64,000 nucleotides of DNA, from assembly GCF_014205275.1 (NCBI RefSeq), contig NZ_JACHND010000001.1, forward strand, positions 496,001 through 560,000, written 5' to 3'. The DNA is from Sphaerisporangium siamense (GTDB lineage: Bacteria; Actinomycetota; Actinomycetes; Streptosporangiales; Streptosporangiaceae). Below are positions 42,480 through 51,749 of the stretch, piece after piece. Numbering within the stretch: position 1 is the first letter of the stretch; each line of letters starts with the position of its first letter. The translations under genes and the position numbers were made by a program. The notes beneath the pieces are model-generated. The model saw nothing but the letters and a program-made list of their open reading frames with translations, did no database searches and was not told where the DNA came from.

Positions 42480-43454
42480 GTGTCTGCGGATGATGTCTGG
42501 CGGATTATCAGGATTGGATTAGTAAGTCTGGTTCTTGCGGCGGCGGTCGCGGGCCTGGCGCTCGGCGACGTCTGGCTCTGGGTGGCCGTCGAATGGTCAC
42601 CGCCGGCTTATCTGAGTTTCTACGCCCCCGGCGGGTTCGACACCCCGACGACCGTGGCGCTGCTCGTGGCCGCCGTGGTGAAGGCCGCACTCCTGTGGCT
42701 GATCCTGCGCGCCCCCGCGCCGGGACCGCTGGACCGCCGGGCGCAGGCGCTGCGCCGGCTGCTGTATCTGGCGGTGGCATACGCCCTCGTGCTCTGCTAT
42801 CCGATCGCGCTGCTCCCCGACGCGGTCGATGCCGCATTCCTGCTCGCGCTGTGGACCGCGATCGACGTCCTCTACCTGCTCGTCATCCGCTGGCGGTCCC
42901 GCATGCTGCGCGCGGCGGCCGGAGCGATGTTCGCGGTCGAGCTGGCCGGGATGGCCAACGAACTACTCGACGAACTCGACCTCCCCGAGCTTGGATCGGG
43001 CGACATCCTCGAACTGGGGATGATGCTGGGCGGAGTGGCGGCCACCGTCATCACGGTCGTCGGGCAGCGGCGCGACGGCCGCTGGAGCCGCGGCACGGAG
43101 GCCGCCGGGTGGTCGTCGGCGGGCGTCTCCGCGCTGATGATCGCCGTCTACGTCTTCTTCTTCCCAGCGATCTTCAGCGGCAGTCCGGCGATACCGGTCC
43201 TGATGGACGCGGTGGGGCTCGTCAGCACGGTGTGGATCGCGGCGACCGCCCGTGAACTGCCCGCTGCGGGCCGCCCGGCGGAGCTTCCTCCCGCGCGGCG
43301 GGGCAGCAGGGCGCACACTCTCCAGGATGCGCGCCTCAAGCGTTTCGTGATCGTGGGTGGTTACGCGACACGGGCACAACTGACCGAGATCGCACAGGAA
43401 GCCGCAGGCATCACGGCAAGGGAGAACTTCGCCTGCTGCCGTACCTGCTCGTGA
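42480..43454 (+). CDS. Membrane protein of unknown function, related to the protein at 46710
   Basis: The 324-residue protein has about seven membrane helices. I chose the GTG at 42480 (VSADDVWRIIRIGLVSLVLA); the in-frame GTG at 42429 lies 3 nt after the terminator stem and is unlikely. The segment LLDELDLPELGSGDILEL followed by GRWSRGTEAAGW resembles DLLDLNSAAQILTLAGG with PRWSRATVWTGV of the protein at 46710, and both have a helix block before it (RRLLYLAVAY against LRLALYLSIGH). The tail after residue 270 is soluble. A TAAGAT sequence just upstream could be a -10 box of a nearly leaderless mRNA. Confidence 0.65.
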   Translation: MSADDVWRIIRIGLVSLVLAAAVAGLALGDVWLWVAVEWSPPAYLSFYAPGGFDTPTTVALLVAAVVKAALLWLILRAPAPGPLDRRAQALRRLLYLAVAYALVLCYPIALLPDAVDAAFLLALWTAIDVLYLLVIRWRSRMLRAAAGAMFAVELAGMANELLDELDLPELGSGDILELGMMLGGVAATVITVVGQRRDGRWSRGTEAAGWSSAGVSALMIAVYVFFFPAIFSGSPAIPVLMDAVGLVSTVWIAATARELPAAGRPAELPPARRGSRAHTLQDARLKRFVIVGGYATRAQLTEIAQEAAGITARENFACCRTCS

Positions 43455-43488
43455 GCCACGCCGACCTGTACGAACAAAAGGAGCTGCC

Positions 43489-44103
43489 TCACGGCCTGAT
43501 GCCTTCGGGGAATCCGGTCCAGCGGAGGTCGGGTGGCAGGTGGCTCATGTCGTTGAACATCACGATCGTGGGCGACAGGCCGTCGCGGTACTCGATGACC
43601 GTCAGGGCGGTGTTGGCGCTGTTCAACCCCAGCCAGCGGGATGGCGGCGCGTCCAGGGCGTGCCGTACCAGCCACGCGATCGGGTGGGCGTGCGTCACCA
43701 GGACCTCGTGGGTGTGAAGCCGAGCCCCTCGCGCGGTTGTGCCGGGGACCTTCGCGAACCGGGCGACCAGGGCCTCGGCGAGCCTCTGGCCCGAGGCTGC
43801 CTCGGCGTCGTCGTAGCCGTCGAAGAAGCCGGCCCAGGACGGGGGCGTTTCAGCCGCGCCGGGAACGTAGGGCACGTGGTCGACGAGTTCGGCGGCCTCG
43901 GTCACGGGCACGTTCGGTAGATGGCGGGCGAGTTCGTGCGCGCTTGCCGCGGCACGGGGTAGCGGGGAGTGCCACACGGCGTCGACCGGTACGCCGGCGA
44001 GCCGTTCGCCCAGCAGACCCGCCTGCTGGCGCCCGATATCGGTGAGTTCCCCGAACGCGTCGGCCGCACCGTGGCGTGCAAGGTAGAGACGTCGAGTTGT
44101 CAT
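43489..44103 (-). CDS. Histidine phosphatase superfamily protein
   Basis: The 204-residue protein has the RHG motif LYLARHGAAD (phospho-His), WHSPLPRAAASAHELA and the later LVTHAHPIAWLVRHAL with the second catalytic His. It is a cytoplasmic phosphoglycerate-mutase-like phosphatase; substrates in this group range from sugar phosphates to nucleotides. ATG at 44103. Neighbours give no clue. Confidence 0.88.
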   Translation of the reverse strand: MTTRRLYLARHGAADAFGELTDIGRQQAGLLGERLAGVPVDAVWHSPLPRAAASAHELARHLPNVPVTEAAELVDHVPYVPGAAETPPSWAGFFDGYDDAEAASGQRLAEALVARFAKVPGTTARGARLHTHEVLVTHAHPIAWLVRHALDAPPSRWLGLNSANTALTVIEYRDGLSPTIVMFNDMSHLPPDLRWTGFPEGIRP

Positions 44104-44220
44104 GTGCAGGTAGGGGCGGGAGTCCGCGCAGGCCCGTCCCCCGTCTCCTTTCGGTTGGTACGTGCGCGTTCGATGGCGGGATCGTCGGCGAACGAGGCGG
44201 GTCCGTGCCGTTGCGGCCGA

Positions 44221-45459
44221 TCAAGTGTTCGTCGCCGTGACGGTGCCGGTCGTGCCGTCGACGGTGATGACGGTGCCGTCGCGGAGCCTGCCGGTCGCGT
44301 CCGGGATGCCGAGGACGGCGGGGATGCCGTGCTCTCGAGCGACGATCGCGGCGTGGGAGAGCACGCCTCCGGTTTCGGTGACGACGCCGGCGGCGACGCG
44401 GAGCAGCGGCGTCCAGGCAGGGTCGGTGAAGGGGCAGACGAGGATGTCGCCCGGGCGGACGCGCGCGAAGTCGCGGAAACCACGAACGATCCTCGCGGTG
44501 CCGGTCACGGTGCCGTGGCTGCCTGGCATTCCGGTGAGTCCGGCGGCCGGGATGCCCGAGGCGCCGGAAGGAGGCGGGGGTGCGGCGGTGACCGGCCGGG
44601 CTTGCAGAACCCAGGTGCGGCCGTCGGCGATCGCCCACTCGATGTCCTGCGGGCCACCGAGTACGGCAGCGATCTGTTCCCCCAGCTCGGCCAGCCGCGT
44701 GGCGGTCTCGTCGTCGAGCGTCGGCTGGTTCCGGGTAGCGATGGGCACGTCGCGGACGACGAGCCGCGTGCCGTGCCGGTCGAGGCGCTTCTGTTTGTCC
44801 GCGACGGCGCGGGTGACCGACCCGTCCTCGGAGACGCGGTAGGCGTCAGGGGTGACCTTGCCCTCGACGACGCTGGGGCCGAGCCCCCAGGACGCCTCGA
44901 TCCGGGTCGCGTCGTTCGGGCCCGCGGGTGTGAACATGACCCCGGACACCTCGGCGTCCAGGTGGCGCTGGACGATGACGGCCATCAGAAGATCGTCCGA
45001 CGGTTGGTCATCGCGGCCAGAGGCAGCCCGGTAGGCGACGGCACGCGGGGAGGACAGCGAGGCCCAGCAGGCACGTACGGCTTCGGCGACCTCAGTGGGT
45101 CCGTGCACGGCGAGGAAGCTCTCGTGCTGACCGGCGGCCGATGCCTGACCGGTGTCTTCCTTCGCCGCCGATGATCTCACTGCCACGGGCGGATCGCCGA
45201 GCTCGTCCAGCACGCGTCCCAGGGCATCGACCACGGCGGCGTCGAGCGGGCGGGTCCCGATCGTCTGCCGCGCCGCGCCGCCATCGTCCGGCTCGCCGGC
45301 GAACCGCCCGAGGTCCAGGTCGCGGACGGCGGCGAGGTAGGCGGCGAACGAGACCACGAAGCCGTCGGGAACCGGCAGTCCCGCACGGAGCAACGCGCCG
45401 AGTGCACTGGCCTTGCCCCCGCAGGTGTCGGGGACGGCCTCCCTAAGGGGTATGACCAC
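44221..45459 (-). CDS. Short PEP-synthase-like protein: ATP-grasp domain plus phosphohistidine swivel domain
   Basis: The 412-residue protein has a PPDK_N-type ATP-binding domain (about 1-310: CGGKASALGALLRAGLPVPD, VAVRSSAAKED, VIVQRHLDAEVSGVMFTPAG, DIEWAIADGRTWVLQARPV) and a C-terminal swivel domain with the catalytic His in ETGGVLSHAAIVAREHGIPA. The PEP/pyruvate TIM barrel of PEP synthase is missing, and so is the drug domain of rifampin phosphotransferase (about 860 residues). It could phosphorylate an unknown acceptor through a His intermediate. I chose GTG 45459 by the domain start; a longer frame overlaps the divergent promoter. Confidence 0.78.
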   Translation of the reverse strand: MVIPLREAVPDTCGGKASALGALLRAGLPVPDGFVVSFAAYLAAVRDLDLGRFAGEPDDGGAARQTIGTRPLDAAVVDALGRVLDELGDPPVAVRSSAAKEDTGQASAAGQHESFLAVHGPTEVAEAVRACWASLSSPRAVAYRAASGRDDQPSDDLLMAVIVQRHLDAEVSGVMFTPAGPNDATRIEASWGLGPSVVEGKVTPDAYRVSEDGSVTRAVADKQKRLDRHGTRLVVRDVPIATRNQPTLDDETATRLAELGEQIAAVLGGPQDIEWAIADGRTWVLQARPVTAAPPPPSGASGIPAAGLTGMPGSHGTVTGTARIVRGFRDFARVRPGDILVCPFTDPAWTPLLRVAAGVVTETGGVLSHAAIVAREHGIPAVLGIPDATGRLRDGTVITVDGTTGTVTATNT

Positions 45460-45481
45460 CGCTCCGCCCTTCAATAGAACG

Positions 45482-45510
45482 TTGACAACAATTTGTTGAT
45501 TGTGCATTCT
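45482..45510 (+). promoter_or_regulatory. Divergent promoter with embedded 13-bp palindrome
   Basis: TTGACA (45482-45487), a 17-bp spacer and CATTCT (45505-45510) form a plausible plus-strand promoter for the regulator genes. CAACAATTTGTTG (45486-45498), a perfect palindrome about one central base, covers the -35/spacer region and lies 27 bp from the start of the divergent PEP-synthase-like gene, so one regulator could control both directions. A 13-codon frame, MNRKDDIAPSDAR (45518-45559), overlaps the next start and may be a leader peptide or chance. Confidence 0.55.
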
Positions 45511-45548
45511 GGGACGCATGAACCGCAAGGACGACATCGCTCCCAGCG

Positions 45549-45914
45549 ATGCACGCTGACCGCGACCAGGCCCAGTCCGAGCGGGACGCGCGTGAGCGTC
45601 TTCTGGACCTGGGCGCGGATGAGCTTCACGCCCGTCCGTGGCGACCCCCGCCCGTCCCGCCGTCGGCGGTCGACCTCGTGCAGTTCGCCGTCTGGCGCAA
45701 CGCCGACCTGGACCCGGAGGACATCCTGAGCGCGCTCGCCCTCCTGCCCGCCGCACGAGCCGAGGTCGAAGGGCTCGAATCCGCCCTGCTGTTCATCGCC
45801 CGGAGCGCGGGTCTGACCTGGGCGCAGATCGCGCACGTGATGGGGTTCAACTCCCCGCAGGCATGCCAGCAGCACTACACCCGCCTGGCCGCACGACAGG
45901 ACGCCGGCTCGTGA
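45549..45914 (+). CDS. Small helix-turn-helix protein
   Basis: The 121-residue protein ends with a helix-turn-helix-like segment (GLTWAQIAHVMGFNSPQACQ, QHYTRLAARQ), similar to sigma-factor region 4 or small DNA-binding proteins; the N-terminal half is acidic and uncharacterised. Divergent from the PEP-synthase-like gene; GTGA overlap with the next regulator gene. It probably helps control the divergent promoter. Confidence 0.6.
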   Translation: MHADRDQAQSERDARERLLDLGADELHARPWRPPPVPPSAVDLVQFAVWRNADLDPEDILSALALLPAARAEVEGLESALLFIARSAGLTWAQIAHVMGFNSPQACQQHYTRLAARQDAGS

Positions 45915-46546
45915 CGCGCGACTCCTCGCCCGACCTCCTGGTCCTGCACGCCGTGCGCGTCACCGGGTTCGCGGACACCGCGGCGATCGCTCGTCGGTAC
46001 GGGCTCGACGCGGCCACGACGAAAGAGCTGCTACGCGACGCCGAGACACGCGGCTGGGTCGAGCACACCGCCTTCGCCGGCACCGGAGGCTGGTCGTTGA
46101 CCGAACCGGGCCGGGCCGAGAACGAACGCCGGCTCGCGGCCGAGCTCACCCTCGCCGGCGCCGCCGACGAGGTCCGGGACGTCCACCGCAGGTTCCTCCC
46201 GCTGAACGCTCTCCTGCTACAAGCCTGCACCGACTGGCAACTCCGGCCCACCGACGGCGATCGGCTCGCCGTCAACGACCACTCCGATCCCGCCTGGGAC
46301 GCCGGAGTGCTCCATGAGCTCGCCTGCGTCGACCGGGCGCTCACGCCACTCGCGGACCGGCTCGGTCGCGTCCTCACGCGGTTCCGCGGATACGACACAC
46401 GATTCACCACAGCCCTGGCGCGCGCACGAGCCGGGGAAGGCGGCTGGGTCGACCGCACCGACGTGGACTCCTGCCATCGTGTCTGGTTCGAACTCCACGA
46501 AGACCTCATCGCCACCCTCGGCCTCGACCGGCACGCGGAACCCTGA
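45911..46546 (+). CDS. Predicted winged-helix transcriptional regulator
   Basis: The 211-residue protein starts with a MarR-like winged helix (LLVLHAVRVTGFADTAAIAR, LDAATTKELLRDAETRGWVE, TGGWSLTEPGRAENERRL) followed by a helical domain that may bind a ligand (VHRRFLPLNALLLQACTDWQ). The GTG start overlaps the preceding stop by 4 nt, so the two are co-translated. Together with the palindrome upstream this suggests regulation of the divergent PEP-synthase-like enzyme. Family known only in outline. Confidence 0.68.
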   Translation: MTRDSSPDLLVLHAVRVTGFADTAAIARRYGLDAATTKELLRDAETRGWVEHTAFAGTGGWSLTEPGRAENERRLAAELTLAGAADEVRDVHRRFLPLNALLLQACTDWQLRPTDGDRLAVNDHSDPAWDAGVLHELACVDRALTPLADRLGRVLTRFRGYDTRFTTALARARAGEGGWVDRTDVDSCHRVWFELHEDLIATLGLDRHAEP

Positions 46547-46709
46547 CCCGCCATCCCGGCGAACAAGGCGAATAAGGCGAATATCAGTCGACCAAGGCGA
46601 CTCCACGAAATCTGGGGACATCACGCCGAAGGCCCGTGTTTGCCACGGTTTGATCAACTTCCCAGCGATTCTCTAGGGTTGAACGCCGCGACCACTTCAC
46701 CCCAAAGAG

Positions 46710-49052
46710 ATGGCCATGCGTCGCTACCGTTTCGGGATAATCGCCGCCCTGATCGCGCTCGGCTACCTCGCCGTCGTCGCTGTGCTGGGCGTCTTCGCGC
46801 TGACCACCGCCCAGGGTGACCTCCTCTGGACGATCGTCACCCGCGACGCCGGCATGGACTGGTTTCTCGGCCTCGACGAAGAAGCCGCCATCACCGTCCC
46901 GTGGGGGCTGGCGGTCGTCCTGATCCTCATCGGGGCGCTTCAGGCCTGGGCCCTGTGGCAGGTGCTGCGCGGGCGCGCCAGAGGCGAGCTGACGCACCGG
47001 GGCAGGAGGGTCGGGCTGCTGCGGCTCGCCCTGTATCTCAGCATCGGCCACAGCCTGATCACCATCGCCGGTGTCCCGCTGGTTTACGCATGGAAGATCT
47101 ACTGGATCTGGTCGGTGACGAGCATCGCCTCCGGTTGCGTGCAGCTGGCCCTCGTCTGGCTGTTCTTCCTGGTGCTCCGCGGCACCGTCTCCCGCAGGCT
47201 ACGGCTGTTCTCCGTCGTCGTCGGAACCATCGCCGTCGCGACCGACCTCGGCGAGGACGTCGCCGACCTCTTGGACCTGAACTCCGCCGCGCAGATCCTG
47301 ACCCTGGCCGGAGGGTACGGCTATGTCTGGATGGTGTGGTGGGTGTCGATCCTCATCGCCCAGGCCAAGGATCCCCGGTGGAGCAGGGCGACCGTCTGGA
47401 CAGGCGTCATCGCGCATGTGCTCTCGGTCCTCCAGCCCACCGGGATGGTCACGTTCGGCGGCGGCGGGTACCCCGGCATCTTCACCGTCTACACGCTCCT
47501 CGGTGCCGTCAATGTCTTCGGGCTCGTGTGGCATGCCAGGAGTGCCCACGAGCTGACGGCCCCCCTTCCCCAGCCGGACACGGGACACGTGCCGGTACGG
47601 CCGCCGGCCAGGTGGTGGCCGGCGGCCGCCGTGGCCATCGCACTGCCGCTGGTCCCCGCCGCCGTCAACGTGGCGCACGGCAGGTACCTCTGGATCGGCC
47701 CCAGAGGCGTGATCGAGCAGTTCGTCCGCGTGGACGGAGGCAGCGGGCAGGCTCTGGCCTGGTTCGTCATGGACGTCTTCGTCGGCGTCGGCGGCCCCGC
47801 GCTGCTGACGCTGGCCGCTGTCCTGCGCCGGACCCGCCGCACCCTGCGGTTCACGACGCTGACGCTGATCATCGCCGCGACCGTTGGCTTCGCCAGCGCG
47901 CTCACGGCAACGCCTGTGTCGGAGGACTTCGACGGCCTCTACGAAGGCACGCAAATCTACCCGGAGAGCCTGTTCACGGAGAAGCACGCCGGTGAGATCT
48001 TCCTCGGTATCTCCCCGGCGTGGTACAGCGCGGCCTTGCTCGCTTCCGCCCTGCTCTTACCGTTCCTGTACCCGACGCCGCTGGCCCAGCGCACACGCCG
48101 CCGTGGGCTCCTCCTGGCCCAAGCCGCCACGCTGGTCGCGCTCGCGTTCGTGCCCGTGGCGGACTTCGCCCGCGGCCCGGTCACCGCGGCCGAAGACTGC
48201 ACCGTACGCGAGACATGGAGGGGTGAGCCCGAGGGGCCCCAGCTCACCCGGGACCAGCGACTCGTGTGCTCCCTCCGGCAGAGCAATGTGATCAAACTCG
48301 CCGCCACCACCTCTGACGCCATGATCCTCACCCACGCCCGCTGGCTGTGCGGCATCTACACCCGCAACGATCCCCGGGAAGTCGCCCACCTTCAGACGAC
48401 GCAGGGACTGACGCGCGACGCTCTGACCTACCCGCTCGCGGAGATCTGCCCCAGCGCCGGCGCCGTGGTCAAGGCCGCGGCCGCTGAAGAGGACCGGGAG
48501 ACGCAGGAGTGGGAGGCCAGCGCGCAGCGCATGTGCGACTCAAGGCCCTCCCACCGCCCGCTCATCGAACCCGCCAAGGTGATCCGTATGAAGGAACCCC
48601 AGTGGACGGACTACGGGGTCGTGGAGACGTACGAGCCGACCGGGGACGACGGTGACCCGTACGAGGACGGCCTGCTCGAAAAGGTGCAGGACAACGGCCT
48701 GGTAGCCGCCCTCCCCGGCCACCTGATGATCCGGACCCACTCCGACCATGACCTCTGTGTCACCCTGGAGACCTACACCCGCCGCCCGCCGGTGGAGACC
48801 AAGGGCTGGGACCACGTCGCCGAGGTCGGCTACGAAAGCCCCACCGGCGAGATCGTGCTCAGGGACGATCTGATCGGAACGGAGTTCCCCGACCTGTCAC
48901 TCAACGGCCGGGCGGGTCACTACCGAATCCGCGTGCACTACGACTGGTTCACGTGGAAGGGACCACAACAGGCCGGCCAACGCCTCCTGATCATGGCCTT
49001 CCCCGGCAAGGGCGACAAGCCGATCACGTACCGCAAACCACCTAAGCGGTGA
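46710..49052 (+). CDS. Large multi-pass membrane protein with extracytoplasmic C-terminal domain
   Basis: The 780-residue protein has about seven helices in the first 300 residues, four more up to about 470 (for example VAIALPLVPAAVNVAHGRY, LLASALLLPFLYPTPLA, GLLLAQAATLVALAFVPVAD), and a soluble C-terminal domain of about 300 residues rich in Cys, Glu and aromatic residues (EDCTVRETWRGEPEGPQLTR, VTLETYTRRPP, YDWFTWKGPQQAGQRLLIM). The first part is related to the protein at 42480. The ATG at 46710 follows CCCCAAAGAG. No family known to me; sensing or transport at the membrane is speculation. Confidence 0.7.
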   Translation: MAMRRYRFGIIAALIALGYLAVVAVLGVFALTTAQGDLLWTIVTRDAGMDWFLGLDEEAAITVPWGLAVVLILIGALQAWALWQVLRGRARGELTHRGRRVGLLRLALYLSIGHSLITIAGVPLVYAWKIYWIWSVTSIASGCVQLALVWLFFLVLRGTVSRRLRLFSVVVGTIAVATDLGEDVADLLDLNSAAQILTLAGGYGYVWMVWWVSILIAQAKDPRWSRATVWTGVIAHVLSVLQPTGMVTFGGGGYPGIFTVYTLLGAVNVFGLVWHARSAHELTAPLPQPDTGHVPVRPPARWWPAAAVAIALPLVPAAVNVAHGRYLWIGPRGVIEQFVRVDGGSGQALAWFVMDVFVGVGGPALLTLAAVLRRTRRTLRFTTLTLIIAATVGFASALTATPVSEDFDGLYEGTQIYPESLFTEKHAGEIFLGISPAWYSAALLASALLLPFLYPTPLAQRTRRRGLLLAQAATLVALAFVPVADFARGPVTAAEDCTVRETWRGEPEGPQLTRDQRLVCSLRQSNVIKLAATTSDAMILTHARWLCGIYTRNDPREVAHLQTTQGLTRDALTYPLAEICPSAGAVVKAAAAEEDRETQEWEASAQRMCDSRPSHRPLIEPAKVIRMKEPQWTDYGVVETYEPTGDDGDPYEDGLLEKVQDNGLVAALPGHLMIRTHSDHDLCVTLETYTRRPPVETKGWDHVAEVGYESPTGEIVLRDDLIGTEFPDLSLNGRAGHYRIRVHYDWFTWKGPQQAGQRLLIMAFPGKGDKPITYRKPPKR

Positions 49053-49239
49053 CTCACCTCAGACGGCACGACACCCACCGGCCAGACGACCCCTGCCACC
49101 CAACGTGCAGTAAGCGTCTCGATGCCTTGTGCCATGCGAGAGCCCTTCACCGAGGACCCTCGGCCGCGAACCGACGCCGAGTAGTCGAACGTGACGAGGA
49201 CGACGCGACAGGCGTTCCGCCGGCACCTACGGTCGAGGC

Positions 49240-50337
49240 ATGATCCCCGAGACCCATGCCGACGAGGTCGACCCCTTAGTCTCCAACGCCCATCGAAGCC
49301 CCGCCCGCGCCCAGACCGCCCCTGAACGCACCGCCCTGCAGGCGGCGCTGGACGCCATCACCGCCGGGGGAGTCCCCGGCGCCCTCGCCGAGGCGCGCGA
49401 CGAGAACGGCCGCTGGACCGGCACCAGCGGCAGCAACGACCTCCACGGCACCCCGGTACCACCGAGCGGCCGCTGGCGCGTCGCCAGCATCACCAAGACC
49501 TTCGTCGCCGCCCTCATCCTGCAACTGACCGGCGAGGGCAAGCTCCGCCTGGACGACCCCATCGCCCGGCACCTGCCCGGCCTGCTGCCCCGCGGCGGCC
49601 AGATCACCGTCCGCATGCTGCTCAACCACACCAGCGGCCTGGCCGACTACGCCGCCACCTGGGAAGACAGCCCACGCGGCTTCCGGGAGCTGGCCACCAC
49701 CACCTACACACCCCAACAGCTCATCGACCGCGGCACCGCCCTGCCCCCCGTCTCCGCTCCAGGCGGCCAGTGGTCCTACTCCAACACCGGCTACATCGCC
49801 CTCGGCCGTCTCGCCGAGAAGATCACCGGCCAGAGCCTGTCCCACGCCCTGCGCAACCGGATCTTCCTTCGTCACGGCCTGAGCGACACGTTCCTGCCCA
49901 CCGCTGAGCGCACCATCCCAGGCGCCCACCTGAACGGCCACACCACCGACGAGAACGGCCATCTGGAGGACATCACCCGCTCTGACACCTCCCACGCCTG
50001 GGCCGCCGGCGCCATCATCTCCACCGCCGCCGACCTCAACCGCTTCTACTCCCTACTCATGCGGGGCGAGATCGTCCCCTCCGCCCTGGTGACCCAGATG
50101 AAGCGCACCGTCCCCGGCCCAGACCTCGCCTACGGCCTGGGTCTCATGCGGCTCACCCTCCCCTGCGGCAAGCACGTGTGGGGACACACAGGCCACATCC
50201 CCGGCTACACCACCTACAGCTTCCACGACGACCACCGCGGCCTCACCATCGCCGCCAACGCGATGCGCTCCCACAACGACACCACCACCGCCCAAGCCAT
50301 CACCCAACTCCTCGCCACCGAATTCCACACCACCTGA
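49240..50337 (+). CDS. Serine hydrolase of the beta-lactamase/D-Ala-D-Ala carboxypeptidase family
   Basis: The 365-residue class C-type protein has the SxxK motif SITK (S83, K86), the YxN motif YSN (Y180), and an HTG-type third motif (VWGHTGHIPGYTTY). No signal peptide is visible, so it may be cytoplasmic, unlike true beta-lactamases; esterase or peptidase activity is possible. The ATG at 49240 lacks a strong ribosome site; a start within the Ala-rich N terminus cannot be excluded. Confidence 0.85.
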   Translation: MIPETHADEVDPLVSNAHRSPARAQTAPERTALQAALDAITAGGVPGALAEARDENGRWTGTSGSNDLHGTPVPPSGRWRVASITKTFVAALILQLTGEGKLRLDDPIARHLPGLLPRGGQITVRMLLNHTSGLADYAATWEDSPRGFRELATTTYTPQQLIDRGTALPPVSAPGGQWSYSNTGYIALGRLAEKITGQSLSHALRNRIFLRHGLSDTFLPTAERTIPGAHLNGHTTDENGHLEDITRSDTSHAWAAGAIISTAADLNRFYSLLMRGEIVPSALVTQMKRTVPGPDLAYGLGLMRLTLPCGKHVWGHTGHIPGYTTYSFHDDHRGLTIAANAMRSHNDTTTAQAITQLLATEFHTT

Positions 50338-50420
50338 CCACCACAGGCCCACGGGGCAAGCCACGCCCGTACCTCCAGGCTGCGACTACGTGACCCAGGC
50401 GACGAGCCGCTCGATCCGGC

Positions 50421-51233
50421 TCACACCCGGTGCCAGCGGGCCTCCGCGAAGCAGTACACGGCGAACAGCACCAAGCCGATCGCGACCACGACGAGCAGCC
50501 ACGGACCGACCGGGGTGCCGGCGAGCGACTTGAGCGCGCCGTCGATGCCGACCGCCTTGTCGGGGTCGTACGTGAGGGCGGCCTCGCCGATCAACGCGCC
50601 GGCGGCGAGGGCGATGACGCCGCGGGCGACATATCCTGCCTTGCCGATGCCGACCACAAGGCCGCGGGCGCGCGACTCGGTCACGCGCATGTCCCGCATG
50701 AACTTCCCGGTCCACCCCTCGTGAATCCAGTACGCGCCGAAGCCGATCAGGACGAGCGCTATCAGGGCGACCAAGATCTGGCCGCCGGGCAGGTCGAAAA
50801 GCGCCTCGGTGGCGTCCTGCGACTGACTGTCGGTCGAGGAGGCGGCCTTGTTCTTGGTGAGCAGGGCCACCATCGAGAACACCAGGGCGCCGTAGACGGC
50901 CGCCTTGGCGACGGACTCGACGCGGTGATGGACCTCGGGCCGGCCCCAGACGGCCTCGATCACCTGCCAGATCGTCAGCGCGGCGAGACCGACGGCCATG
51001 ACCCACAGCAGCGTGTCGCCGAGGGGCGCGTCGCGCACGATGTGGATCGCGCTGCTCTTGTCCGCCTCGCCACCGCTACCGAAGGCGATCTGCAGTGCGA
51101 CCAGCCCGATGATCGCGTACAGGACGCCACGCGCGGCGAACCCGACTTTGGCGAGCTTCTCCAGGGCGGGGTGGTCGGCCACTCGCCGCGCCGCACCCTC
51201 CAACCGCCGGCCGGCCTGATTCGCGGTCGTCAT
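50421..51233 (-). CDS. DUF1206 family membrane protein
   Basis: The 270-residue protein consists of three related pairs of helices, each with a signature such as KVGFAARGVLYAIIGLVALQ, KAAVYGALVFSMVALL and KAGYVARGVIALAAGALIGE, which defines DUF1206. A good ribosome site (AGGAGAGGAA) precedes the ATG at 51233. Function unknown; it is integral to the cytoplasmic membrane. Convergent with the serine hydrolase gene. Confidence 0.88.
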   Translation of the reverse strand: MTTANQAGRRLEGAARRVADHPALEKLAKVGFAARGVLYAIIGLVALQIAFGSGGEADKSSAIHIVRDAPLGDTLLWVMAVGLAALTIWQVIEAVWGRPEVHHRVESVAKAAVYGALVFSMVALLTKNKAASSTDSQSQDATEALFDLPGGQILVALIALVLIGFGAYWIHEGWTGKFMRDMRVTESRARGLVVGIGKAGYVARGVIALAAGALIGEAALTYDPDKAVGIDGALKSLAGTPVGPWLLVVVAIGLVLFAVYCFAEARWHRV

Positions 51234-51426
51234 CGCGGTTCCTCTCCTAGGGGGATCCGCCTGCCTGCTGACCTGAACCGAGACGGTCAAACGTGCGGGT
51301 TTTGTACCCACTTTTCGCTATATGAACAACCCCGGTTAATTGCCATTACCCATTTTTCCAACACAACGAAGACCCGCGATCGCTGCGGTGCGGTGGGTGG
51401 CCCTGCCTACCTGCCGACCGTGGTCG

Positions 51427-51537
51427 CCCTGCCGGCCAGTGGGGGGCGTCTTGCCGATGTCGCGGGCCGCAAGCTGGTCCATCTGCTGAGGTTCGTCGTG
51501 TTCACCACGGTGCCGGCGGCGTGCGGGCTCGCCCTTC
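51427..51537 (+). pseudogene. Fragment of an MFS transporter gene
   Basis: One plus-strand frame reads LPASGGRLADVAGRKLVHLL then RFVVFTTVPAACGLA, which strongly resembles the loop and helix around the MFS GRLADxxGRR motif (as in GGRLADLLGRR). The similarity stops on both sides, and there is no start, so this is a short relic of a once larger gene. Confidence 0.45.
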
Positions 51538-51732
51538 ACTGTCGGAGCCGGTCACGTGGCTGGGCCTCAGGCCGGCCAAGGCGCGCGACCTGTCCACGAC
51601 GCTCGCCACCACCGCCGCCACGGGCCGGCCTGAGCCTGGCACGGCAAGAGCCTGCCGCTCTCTGAGGCCGCCGGGCGCGAGTCGACTTGGGCCCTTGTAG
51701 CACCTGACAGCGAGGGTTACAATCCGAAAATA

Positions 51733-51749
51733 TTAGTAAAGTTTCCTAA
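51733..51749. promoter_or_regulatory. Near-palindrome TTAGTAAAGTTTCCTAA upstream of the chitinase
   Basis: The 17-bp sequence matches its reverse complement at 7 of 8 arm positions and lies in a GC-poor patch about 230 bp before the chitinase start. It overlaps another inverted repeat, AAAGTTT/AAACTTT (51738-51744, 51754-51760). It is a likely operator for carbon-source control; related motifs occur before secreted hydrolase genes of actinomycetes, as I recall. Confidence 0.5.

Noticed and set aside
50430-51665. A 411-residue plus-strand frame through the DUF1206 region
   Set aside because: Most of it is antisense to DUF1206; only its tail has the MFS-like signature, which I list as a separate short relic.
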